Positions 36,089-43,851 of a stretch of DNA of 64,000 bases are shown in pieces. The notes under the pieces were generated by a model. The model was not told the origin of the DNA. It saw only the letters and a list, made by a program, of their open reading frames with translations, and did no database searches. How positions within the stretch are numbered: position 1 is the stretch's first letter; each line of letters begins with the position of its first letter. Position numbers and translations under genes: made by a program. This DNA comes from an uncultured Eubacteriales bacterium (GTDB taxonomy: Bacteria > Bacillota > Clostridia > Oscillospirales > Acutalibacteraceae), in assembly GCA_934444365.1 (NCBI GenBank), contig CAKSCM010000008.1, positions 1 through 64,000 of the forward strand, in the 5' to 3' direction.

Positions 36089-36117
36089 ATAATACCTCCG
36101 CCTTAATTAAACCTAAA
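36089..36117 (-). promoter_or_regulatory. promoter of the beta-helix protein gene overlapping the inverted repeat
   Basis: On the complement TTTAGG and TATTAT (36089-36094) are 17 bp apart. The weak -35 element is itself one half-site of the box at 36101-36152, the layout expected for an activator touching sigma factor. Confidence 0.55.
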
Positions 36118-36152
36118 GGAAAGGAATAAAATTTCTTTAGGTTTAATTAAGG
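36101..36152. promoter_or_regulatory. 18-bp perfect inverted repeat with OmpR-type half-sites
   Basis: The left arm 36101-36118 (CCTTAATTAAACCTAAAG) is the exact reverse complement of the right arm 36135-36152, with a 16-bp centre. Each arm holds TTTAGG and TTAAGG starting 11 bp apart, the periodicity of OmpR/PhoB-family direct-repeat sites. It lies between the divergent beta-helix gene and the VTC operon, and an OmpR-family regulator is encoded 1.65 kb downstream. It is the likely operator of that regulator; binding is inferred. Confidence 0.7.
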
Positions 36153-36255
36153 TCGGCGGTTTATTCTTGTGTTGTACCGTATAGGAGACGCTGCCCGGGC
36201 GCATTTTCCGCCGTGGGATGCAACGCCTACAATACAGGAAAGGCAGGTGCAAAAA

Positions 36256-37011
36256 ATGCCGGACATTATATACAGCTTTAAAAGGTACGAAAAAAAGTAT
36301 CTATTGTCGGATGAGCAGTACGAATTTATTAAAAACGGCATGAAGAATTACATCATAGCGGACGAACATCCGCGCTATTCCCTTTGCAACATATATTATG
36401 ATACCGACGACTGGCGTCTTATAAGAAAATCCATAGAAAAGCCGGTTTTCAAGGAAAAACTGAGGATCCGCTCCTACGGGGTTCCTAAAAACGGCGATAA
36501 GGTGTTCGTTGAACTTAAGAAAAAATATTCCGGAGTTGTTTACAAACGGCGGATAGCCTTGCCGGCCGAAGACGGCTTTCCGCTTAATATTAAGGATGAA
36601 AAGCTGGCGGACGTTAAATCGATACAAACAGAAAACGAGATCGAATGGTTTTTAAGGCTTTATAATGCCTATCCCCGGATGTTCATAGGCTACGACCGGG
36701 AGGCTTACTCGGGAATTAACAATTCCGGACTTCGCATAACCTTCGACACAAATATGCGTTTTCGCACCGATCGGCTCGATCTAAGGTGCGGCGACAACGG
36801 AAGCCCGATACTCAAAAACGACGGTATTCTTTGCGAAATCAAGATTCCGGGCGCCTGTCCGATATGGCTTAGCCGGCTTTTAAGCGAAAGCCGGGCCTTT
36901 CCGATATCATTCTCAAAATACGGAACATGCTACCGCGACCATATTCTCGCCCCGTCATTAAAAAACAAAACCGCAAGCGAAAAAAACAAGGAGGTTCTTG
37001 AAAGTGCTTGA
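36256..37011 (+). CDS. VTC-domain polyphosphate polymerase-like protein
   Basis: A 251-residue soluble VTC domain. FKRYEKKYLLS at 8-18, KLRIRSYG at 68-75, VELKKK at 85-90, YKRRIAL at 96-102 and LCEIKIPGA near 217-225 supply the basic and acidic residues lining the tunnel. In yeast Vtc4 this tunnel polymerises phosphate from ATP. Bacterial homologues are annotated as polyphosphate polymerases, mostly by similarity. The ATG at 36256 matches the domain edge and has AGGTG upstream; the GTG at 36169 is not supported. It overlaps the next gene. Confidence 0.88.
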   Translation: MPDIIYSFKRYEKKYLLSDEQYEFIKNGMKNYIIADEHPRYSLCNIYYDTDDWRLIRKSIEKPVFKEKLRIRSYGVPKNGDKVFVELKKKYSGVVYKRRIALPAEDGFPLNIKDEKLADVKSIQTENEIEWFLRLYNAYPRMFIGYDREAYSGINNSGLRITFDTNMRFRTDRLDLRCGDNGSPILKNDGILCEIKIPGACPIWLSRLLSESRAFPISFSKYGTCYRDHILAPSLKNKTASEKNKEVLESA

Positions 37012-37675
37012 TATTTTTAATTCTATAATAGGTGAAAGCCTGACATTAACGTCATTTCTGATATGTACGGCCGTATCGCTTGTTCTTGGCACCCTTGCCG
37101 CCGCGATAGGCACCTACCGTTCGCGCTCGAGCGGAGGATTCGCCGTAACCATTGCGGTGCTCCCTGCCATTGTTCAGGTCGTAATAATGCTCGTAAACGG
37201 AAACATCGGAGCGGGCGTCGCCGTGGCCGGAGCCTTTTCGCTGGTTCGCTTTCGCTCGGTCGCCGGCACGGCCAAGGAAATAGGGGTGATTTTCCTCGCG
37301 ATGACAATAGGTCTTGCGAACGGAATGGGCTATGTGGGACCGGCGACCCTGTTTTTTATAATAACCGCCGCATTTATGCTGCTGCTCACCCGTGTTGATT
37401 TTTGCTCTCAAAGTAAAAAAAGACGTATTCTCAAAATAACCATACCCGAGGATCTTGATTACGAGGGCATATTCGACGATATTTTTAAAACCTACACCTC
37501 GTCAGCGACCCTCGAAAAGGTAAAAACCACCAACATGGGCACCCTTTACGAGCTTGAATACTCGGTAATTTTAAAGGATGAACAAAAGCAAAAGCCCTTT
37601 ATAGACACAATTCGCTGCCGAAACGGCAATTTAAACATAGTGTGCTCGCGCAAGATTGCCGCCGATTCCCTTTAA
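37004..37675 (+). CDS. DUF4956 membrane protein
   Basis: A 223-residue protein. About four to five membrane helices (about 16-38, 47-67, 68-84, 94-112, 114-130) precede a cytoplasmic alpha/beta domain (about 138-223, KRRILKITIPEDLDYEGIFDDIF). The conserved GAFSLVRFRS segment lies near 77-86. GTG start with AAGGAGG 9 nt upstream; it overlaps the VTC gene by 8 nt. The tight pairing with VTC suggests one complex, perhaps for polyphosphate synthesis or translocation. Function is unknown. Confidence 0.88.
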   Translation: MLDIFNSIIGESLTLTSFLICTAVSLVLGTLAAAIGTYRSRSSGGFAVTIAVLPAIVQVVIMLVNGNIGAGVAVAGAFSLVRFRSVAGTAKEIGVIFLAMTIGLANGMGYVGPATLFFIITAAFMLLLTRVDFCSQSKKRRILKITIPEDLDYEGIFDDIFKTYTSSATLEKVKTTNMGTLYELEYSVILKDEQKQKPFIDTIRCRNGNLNIVCSRKIAADSL

Positions 37676-37804
37676 AGGCTTGCACGAGAGCCGTTTTGGT
37701 TGTAAAATTAGGATGAAAACAGCGGATTTTAATTTATGTATCGCACGGAATATAGCTGATACGTTGTTTCAAAAACGAATTAAAAACAAAAAGAAGGTGT
37801 CAGA

Positions 37805-38485
37805 ATGAGGCTGCTTATAGCTGAGGACGAAAAGGATCTCGCCGATGCACTTTGCGTCCTTTTTGAAAAAAATCAGTTTTCGGTTGATACTGTCGGCGAC
37901 GGATTTTCGGCCTACGAATATGCCTCGTCGGGGGAATACGACGCCATTATTCTTGATGTAATGATGCCGAAATTAAACGGGATCGACGTTTTGAAAAGGC
38001 TCAGAGAGGACTCGGTATCAACGCCGGTCATGATGCTTACGGCAAAGGGACAAAAGGACGATAGGATACTCGGATTTAATTCCGGCGCCGACGATTATTT
38101 GCCAAAGCCCTTTGATCCCGACGAGCTTATAGCAAGGGTACGGGCTCTTTTAAGACGCTCAAGCTCATACACGCCCGACATCCTCCGCTTCGGCGATATA
38201 AGCCTCGACACCGGCGACGGGACCTTAAAATGCAATAACCGCCAAGTAAAGCTCAGCGCCAGAGAATACCGCTTAATGGAGCTGTTTATGCGCTCGCCCC
38301 ATACGGTTATATCGGCCGACCGGATCATGGAGCGCATATGGGGCTGGGACAGCGACGCCGAAACCAGCGTTGTATGGGTTCATATTTCAAATCTAAGGAA
38401 AAAGCTTTCATCGATAGGCTCATCGGTCAGCATTCGCGCCAACCGAGGACTCGGATATGCGCTCGAAACGGAGAATGAAAAATGA
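37805..38485 (+). CDS. OmpR/PhoB-family response regulator
   Basis: A 226-residue protein. The receiver domain has phospho-acceptor D51 (IILDVMMPKLNG), T79 and K101. The C-terminal winged helix (about 128-222) has LSAREYRLMELFMRSP and ETSVVWVHISNLRKKL. It shares 4 nt with the kinase gene. The probable target is the inverted repeat at 36101-36152. A 129-nt gap after DUF4956 may hold its own promoter, though none is clear. Confidence 0.95.
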   Translation: MRLLIAEDEKDLADALCVLFEKNQFSVDTVGDGFSAYEYASSGEYDAIILDVMMPKLNGIDVLKRLREDSVSTPVMMLTAKGQKDDRILGFNSGADDYLPKPFDPDELIARVRALLRRSSSYTPDILRFGDISLDTGDGTLKCNNRQVKLSAREYRLMELFMRSPHTVISADRIMERIWGWDSDAETSVVWVHISNLRKKLSSIGSSVSIRANRGLGYALETENEK

Positions 38486-39750
38486 TCAAAAAGCTTCGCC
38501 GCCGGTTTATAATTATTACGGTTTCGGCCGTTACGCTGGTTTTAACCCTTTTGTGTCTTATTGTCAATATTGCAAACTACGTTTCGGTCAACTCCGGAAT
38601 AAATGACAAACTGACGGCCATAGCCGACAACCGCGGAACCATGCCCTCTCTCCCCGATATAAAACGGCCGGACGACAAAAAGCCAGACGACCGTTTTAAT
38701 GAGGAGACCCCCTTTTCGACAAGATATTTTGTGCTGAGATACACACCCTCCGGCGAGCTTGTAAAGGCCGATCTTGACCGCATTGCCGCCGTAACGGCCG
38801 ACGATACCGACACCTATCTTTCGGTTGCTTTAACTCACGGAGAAGGCTTCGGCAAAACGGGATTTTATAAATATTACGTTGTAAAAACCGGCGAGGACCG
38901 CTACATGGCCGTTTTCCTCGACTGCCGTGACGAATTAAGGTCGGTCGTCCGAACGGCGGTGCTGTCGGCGGCGGCGATGGTAATGTGCGTATCTCTTGTT
39001 TACGTAATAGTTCTGCTTTGCTCAAGACGGGCCATCGATCCGCTTGTTGCGGCCTCGAACCGTCAAAAGCAGTTTATAACCGACGCCGGACACGAGCTTA
39101 AAACCCCCATAACGGTCATTTCGACCACCCTGAAGGTTTTAGAGCTCGAAAAGGGAGAATCCGAATGGATAGACAAGGCGCTGACCCAGACCGAACGGTT
39201 AAGCGAGCTTGTAAACTCCCTTGTCACCCTTTCGCGCATGGATGAGGACGAATCCCCTCTTAATGCTTCACCCTTTAAAATAGGCCTTGCGGCGGAGGAA
39301 ATAGCCGATTCATTTGTCGATTACGCAAGCGACAGACAACACTCGCTTATATCCGACATCAACAGCGACATAACCTTCTGCGGCGACGAATACGCCGTAA
39401 GGCGGCTCATTTCGGTGCTTATAGACAACGCTATAAAGTATTCATCCCCCGGTACTCCGATATGTTTTTCTCTTAAAAAATCCAAAAAGGGTGTTATTAT
39501 AAAGACCGAAAACACAAGCGAGCAGGAAATAAAAAAAGAGGATCTGCCCAAAATGTTCGACCGCTTCTGGCGTGCCGATAAGGCTCGTTCGGGGGGCAAA
39601 GGGGGCTTTGGAATAGGCCTGTCGCTGGCTAAAAGCGTGGCCGAAGGGCACTCCGGCACCATCAAAGCCGAAAGTGTAGGCGGTACCGACATAACAATAA
39701 TGGCAGAATTAAAGGACCAGCCGCCCGGCAGGATGAAAAATCGGGGTTAA
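38482..39750 (+). CDS. membrane sensor histidine kinase
   Basis: A 422-residue protein. TM1 (9-31), an extracytoplasmic sensor of about 125 residues rich in Asp and Lys near 57-75, and TM2 (157-180) precede the HisKA domain with H204 (DAGHELKTP). The ATPase domain has LIDNAIKYS and GGFGIGLSLAKSVAEGHSG. Overlap with the regulator gene (ATGA) marks a cognate pair. The sensed signal is unknown; linkage points to phosphate, polyphosphate or cell-surface glycans. Confidence 0.94.
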   Translation: MIKKLRRRFIIITVSAVTLVLTLLCLIVNIANYVSVNSGINDKLTAIADNRGTMPSLPDIKRPDDKKPDDRFNEETPFSTRYFVLRYTPSGELVKADLDRIAAVTADDTDTYLSVALTHGEGFGKTGFYKYYVVKTGEDRYMAVFLDCRDELRSVVRTAVLSAAAMVMCVSLVYVIVLLCSRRAIDPLVAASNRQKQFITDAGHELKTPITVISTTLKVLELEKGESEWIDKALTQTERLSELVNSLVTLSRMDEDESPLNASPFKIGLAAEEIADSFVDYASDRQHSLISDINSDITFCGDEYAVRRLISVLIDNAIKYSSPGTPICFSLKKSKKGVIIKTENTSEQEIKKEDLPKMFDRFWRADKARSGGKGGFGIGLSLAKSVAEGHSGTIKAESVGGTDITIMAELKDQPPGRMKNRG

Positions 39751-39798
39751 AGCTTAAAAATCGCCGGGGCGAAAACGAGATTTGTAAAAACAAAAATA

Positions 39799-39862
39799 AA
39801 ACGAACGCACGACCGGAGAATAACTCCGATATCACCTTGCGTTCGTTTTTTGTTTTTATTAC
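39799..39862. terminator. bidirectional terminator between the kinase and mnmE genes
   Basis: ACGAACGCA (39801-39809) pairs with TGCGTTCGT (39838-39846), with an A-rich left flank, TTTTTTGTTTTT on the right and an inner CGGAG/CTCCG stem. Confidence 0.88.
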
Positions 39863-39998
39863 AGTGTCTTTTAGCTTTAAAAACATTTTTTCGAGTCGGA
39901 AGACACCAAACCATACTGCCTGATATACACTTTTGTTTTTCCGTTAATTTGCACTTTCCTGCTTTATCCGTCGGGTGCAATCCGATATGATATTACGT

Positions 39999-41366
39999 TT
40001 ATTTTCCGACGCAAAAATGCGAGAACACCGCGTCGGCAACCGCGTCGGTTATGCGCTCGCCGCTTAATTCGAGCAGTGCGTCTAGAGAACTTTCGCACAT
40101 GACCGTAACGGCGTCGAGGGTAACTCCGTTTTTAGTGGCCGAGATCGCATTTTCAAGCTCCGAGTATGCGCGTTTTGCGCAATCGAGCTGTCTTTCGTTG
40201 AAGAGTATGCCCATATCGGGGTCGAGCTCGCGCAAATTTACCGCCTTTACTATTTCACGTCCGAGTTCGTCGGCGCTGTCGGCGTTTTTGGCGGAAAAGG
40301 TCACGGTATGCTTTATATACCGCTCAACCGCTTCCTTTGACAGCTTATTTTCAAGATCGCTCTTGTTTATAACGGCAACACAGGACCGTCCGCTGCAATA
40401 CTCCAAAAGCTCGGTATCCTCGTGGGTTAACTCCTTCGATGAGTCAAAAACCGCAATTATCAGCTGTGCGCCCTCAAGCATTTCTCTTGCGCGGCGAACC
40501 CCTATCTGCTCGACTGTATCGCATGACGAGCGCAAGCCGGCGGTATCCGACAAAATAAGCGGAACATCGAAAAGGGTCACCTGCTCGCTTACTACATCCC
40601 TTGTTGTACCTGGAATATCGGTGATAATCGAGCTTTCGTGACCGGTAATAAGATTCATAAGGGTCGATTTCCCGACATTCGGCCGTCCGGCAATAACCGT
40701 TTTTATCCCCTCGCGCTGAATTCTTCCGGTATCAAATCCGTCGATTAACTCCTTTATGTTTTCCCCCACCATGCCAAGCCGTTTTGCAAGAGCCTCCGGC
40801 TCGACATCCGGAATATCCTCCTCGGGAAAATCCGACCATGCGGCAAGCCAAGCCGTAATATCGGTCAGCTCATCCTTTATATTCGATATTCTCCTGTAAA
40901 GGGCGCCTCCTTTAGCCGCCGACGCCACGCGCTCGGCCTGCATTCCGGCGGCCGACACAAGCGCCATTACCGCCTCGGCCTCGGTAAGGGTCACCTTACC
41001 GTTTTCAAAGGCGCGCCGGGTAAACTCGCCGGGCAGCGCCTGACGCGCACCCGCTGACAGCACCGCACGGAGCACCCTTTTCATAACGGCGGTACCGCCG
41101 TGGCACGACAGCTCCACAACATCCTCGCCGGTATAGCTTTTTGGAGAGGCGAACATCAAAGCCACCGCCTCGTCAATTTTCTCCTCCCCGTCGTACACCC
41201 CTCCGTAAAGGGCGGTATAACCGAGAAGCCGAGCGACCGTTCCCTTTTTGCTTTTAAAAACGGCGTCGGCGATCTGTCTTGCTTTTTGGCCCGAAATTCT
41301 TACAATCCCTATTCCGCCCGGCGAATGAGCGGTGGATATCGCGGCTATTGTATCGCTGAAATTCAA
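39999..41366 (-). CDS. mnmE: tRNA modification GTPase MnmE
   Basis: A 455-residue protein. The N-terminal tetrahydrofolate-binding domain begins DTIAAISTAHSPGGIGIVRISG. The inserted G domain has GRPNVGKSTL, DIPGTTRD, DTAGLR and NKSDL, and the C-terminus ends FCVGK (usually FCIGK), carrying the catalytic Cys. With MnmG it forms the carboxymethylaminomethyl group on wobble uridine of certain tRNAs. The usual neighbours (jag, mnmG, rnpA) are absent here. Confidence 0.97.
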   Translation of the reverse strand: MNFSDTIAAISTAHSPGGIGIVRISGQKARQIADAVFKSKKGTVARLLGYTALYGGVYDGEEKIDEAVALMFASPKSYTGEDVVELSCHGGTAVMKRVLRAVLSAGARQALPGEFTRRAFENGKVTLTEAEAVMALVSAAGMQAERVASAAKGGALYRRISNIKDELTDITAWLAAWSDFPEEDIPDVEPEALAKRLGMVGENIKELIDGFDTGRIQREGIKTVIAGRPNVGKSTLMNLITGHESSIITDIPGTTRDVVSEQVTLFDVPLILSDTAGLRSSCDTVEQIGVRRAREMLEGAQLIIAVFDSSKELTHEDTELLEYCSGRSCVAVINKSDLENKLSKEAVERYIKHTVTFSAKNADSADELGREIVKAVNLRELDPDMGILFNERQLDCAKRAYSELENAISATKNGVTLDAVTVMCESSLDALLELSGERITDAVADAVFSHFCVGK

Positions 41367-41484
41367 ATTCTTAAAGCGTCCTTTCCTCCGTCGGCATTTT
41401 TATGAACAAAGCTTTATCATATGCCGATTTTTTTATGCTGTGCTGCCCGATAAGGACAACTTATTCGTGCTTTGTTTTCATCCT

Positions 41485-41946
41485 TTAATCGGTTGGCTGC
41501 TGTAAGGTGTCATAACCGGTAAGCAGGGTTATCTCGTAATGTTCACCGTTTGCAATGGCGGTCGAATCCACCCCGGTAAAAAGAGTCTGATTATTCCTTG
41601 TAAAGCACCACCATTCCTCGCGCGAATCATCGGCCGTATAGCCGTTTACACATGTAACAAACATGCCGTATACCGTATCGTTGCCCGATATAAGCTCCTC
41701 ATCCCGAAGGGCATCTCCTAAATATTCGCGCTCGGTATGTATCGAAAGCTCGGTATTCTCGCCCTTTAAACTGACCGTTATTCCTATTGTTTTTTCTGAG
41801 GCGTTTACTGTCGGTCTGGTGGAAAAATAGAGCAACAGACAACTAAGCGTCATTAAAACAGCGGCGCAAAGGCACAAAACCGTCGCTCTTTTTCCTGCAT
41901 TGTATTTTTTTGCGGACACAAACATTCCCCTTGATTTTTTAATCAT
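41485..41946 (-). CDS. membrane-anchored DUF4430 protein
   Basis: A 153-residue protein. A signal-anchor helix (about 22-42) is followed by a small extracellular beta domain with YGMFVTCVNGYTAD, EWWCFTRNNQ and GVDSTAIANGEHYEITL. This is the DUF4430 pattern related to transcobalamin C-terminal domains. The frame can be extended to a TTG at 41973, but a consensus promoter puts the transcript start near there. The ATG at 41946 is therefore preferred; the RBS is weak. Ligand unknown. Confidence 0.75.
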   Translation of the reverse strand: MIKKSRGMFVSAKKYNAGKRATVLCLCAAVLMTLSCLLLYFSTRPTVNASEKTIGITVSLKGENTELSIHTEREYLGDALRDEELISGNDTVYGMFVTCVNGYTADDSREEWWCFTRNNQTLFTGVDSTAIANGEHYEITLLTGYDTLQQPTD

Positions 41947-41978
41947 CACAGTGTGCTCAAACCCTATGTTCAACCATA

Positions 41979-42007
41979 ATTATAGCCGCCGCATGGGTTT
42001 GAGTCAA
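41979..42007 (-). promoter_or_regulatory. promoter of the DUF4430 gene
   Basis: TTGACT-17-TATAAT on the complement. The remaining stretch to 42312 shows no further gene. Confidence 0.8.
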
Positions 42008-42312
42008 TAAGTCATAAAAAGGTTTTCCGTGATTTTTAACATTCAGGCATGGAATATCCGCTGCAAGCAAGGCCAAAGCGACCACTTTTTCTCCAAGGCA
42101 CAAGCCGTTTTAAGTGCTCCCCCGTTTCGCCAGACGTTTACCGGTTGTTTTCTCATTTTGTCCGGAGTTGTACGGGACAAATACTCGGTCGGTATTAAGG
42201 AATTTACCTGTTCTTTATTCCCTGTCAAATACCCGTAAAATTAAAACCTCGGATATCCGCCGGATTTTCGGCATACTTTATTGTGTATTACTTTTTCGCA
42301 CGGGGGACAACA

Positions 42313-43617
42313 ATGAGGAATTTAATAAAATCCTGCATTTTTGCAGAAAACGGCAAGAACAAATTAAAATCCAAAAACAAAATCAATATAAGCTCCGGTG
42401 GCAAAAGCAAAAAGCCATCGCCGTATATCCGGCTAAAGCCGCTTATTACGGCTTTTATCACGCTTGGCATTGTAACCGGAATTTTCTCCTTTAAGCCGGC
42501 CATAATTTCCGCCGAGACAAAAAGCTTTACCGGATCGATATCGGCCGAGAGCGCCATCCTCATAGACTCGTTGAGCATGTCGGTCCTTTACGAAAAAAAC
42601 GCCGACGAGCAGCTCCCTATGGCCAGTACGACCAAAATAATGACGGTGCTGTTGGCCCTTGAAAGCCAGAAAACGGCCGAAACGGTAACCGTCACATCTG
42701 AAGCTGCCGGGATAGAGGGCTCCTCGCTCGGCCTTAGCGCTGGGGATAAAATCTCCCTTTACGACCTGTGCGCCGGCATGATGCTCTCCTCCGGAAACGA
42801 CGCAGCGCAAGCGGCGGCGCTGTATCTTTCGGATAACGACATTCCAAAATTCGCCGGCATGATGAACGCCCGGGCAAAGGCAATAGGGATGAAAAGCACC
42901 AACTTTGTAACCCCCTCCGGCCTCGATGCCGAAGGACACTGCTCCACCGCCCGCGATATGAGCCTGCTTGCGGCAACAGCTATGAAAAATTACAGCTTTT
43001 GCACCCTCGCCTCGGCCCAGACAGCCCGTATTCATGTCGGCGAGCAAAACGAGATACGTAATATTTCAAACCACAACCGGCTTTTGAAAATGTATCCGGG
43101 CGTGTGCGGCATTAAAACCGGCTTTACAAAAAAGGCCGGGCGGTGCCTTGTTTCGGCCGTAAAGTTCGGGCAGAATTATATAATTGCCGTCACCCTGAAT
43201 GCACCTGACGACTGGAACGACCATATGAAAATGTACGATTATGCGATAACCGTAATGCAAAAAAAGGCGCTCGATTCATCGTGCGAGGGGCTTCGCCTGC
43301 CGGTTTCGGGATCGGATAAAAAGGAAATTTCCGCCGTTGCCGAGCAAATAACCCTCTACCTGCCGGACATTGACGACGCCGACATCCACCGTGAAACGGT
43401 AATAAACGGCACTTTAGAGGCCCCCGTATACGAAGGCAACACCATAGGACAGATAGTTTACTACATATTCGGCCGCGAGATTGCGCGCTCGTGTATTTTC
43501 GCCGGAGAAAGCGCTCTCCCACCACAAAAAAGCGGCTTTTTGCACAATGGCAAAAGCGACGATACGACCGCTTATTTTAAGAAAATATTTTTTAAACTTC
43601 TGACCGGTCTGCAATAG
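42313..43617 (+). CDS. D-alanyl-D-alanine carboxypeptidase (penicillin-binding protein, S11)
   Basis: A 434-residue protein. A Lys-rich N-terminal tail of about 40 residues precedes one membrane or signal helix (about 43-62). The serine peptidase domain has S105-x-x-K108 (MASTTK), SGN (MLSSGNDAAQ) and KTG (GIKTGFTKKAGRC). A C-terminal beta domain (about 310-400) follows. It trims the terminal D-Ala of peptidoglycan pentapeptides. ATG 42313 has GGGGGA upstream; a GTG at 42283 is not supported. The long cytoplasmic basic tail is unusual. Confidence 0.93.
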   Translation: MRNLIKSCIFAENGKNKLKSKNKINISSGGKSKKPSPYIRLKPLITAFITLGIVTGIFSFKPAIISAETKSFTGSISAESAILIDSLSMSVLYEKNADEQLPMASTTKIMTVLLALESQKTAETVTVTSEAAGIEGSSLGLSAGDKISLYDLCAGMMLSSGNDAAQAAALYLSDNDIPKFAGMMNARAKAIGMKSTNFVTPSGLDAEGHCSTARDMSLLAATAMKNYSFCTLASAQTARIHVGEQNEIRNISNHNRLLKMYPGVCGIKTGFTKKAGRCLVSAVKFGQNYIIAVTLNAPDDWNDHMKMYDYAITVMQKKALDSSCEGLRLPVSGSDKKEISAVAEQITLYLPDIDDADIHRETVINGTLEAPVYEGNTIGQIVYYIFGREIARSCIFAGESALPPQKSGFLHNGKSDDTTAYFKKIFFKLLTGLQ

Positions 43618-43709
43618 GCGAATTATACGTGTTTTCCAAAATTCTGTTTTCAAACCGGCAACAGCAAAACGCACAAAATATAAAACCAAAATTCGGTCAA
43701 AAAGTCATA

Positions 43710-43738
43710 TTGACTAAATCCCCTCACCCTTGTACAAT
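43710..43738 (+). promoter_or_regulatory. promoter of the second GxGYxYP gene
   Basis: TTGACT-17-TACAAT, about 110 nt before the ATG at 43852. Confidence 0.7.
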
Positions 43739-43851
43739 GCGAGCAAAAGGAAATTCGGACATCTCCGCCGATACAACAACACGATAATTACGGCTGTGAC
43801 GTTTGACATCCTCCTTTTATAAAATACCTGTAATGGGGAGGTTCGTATATC

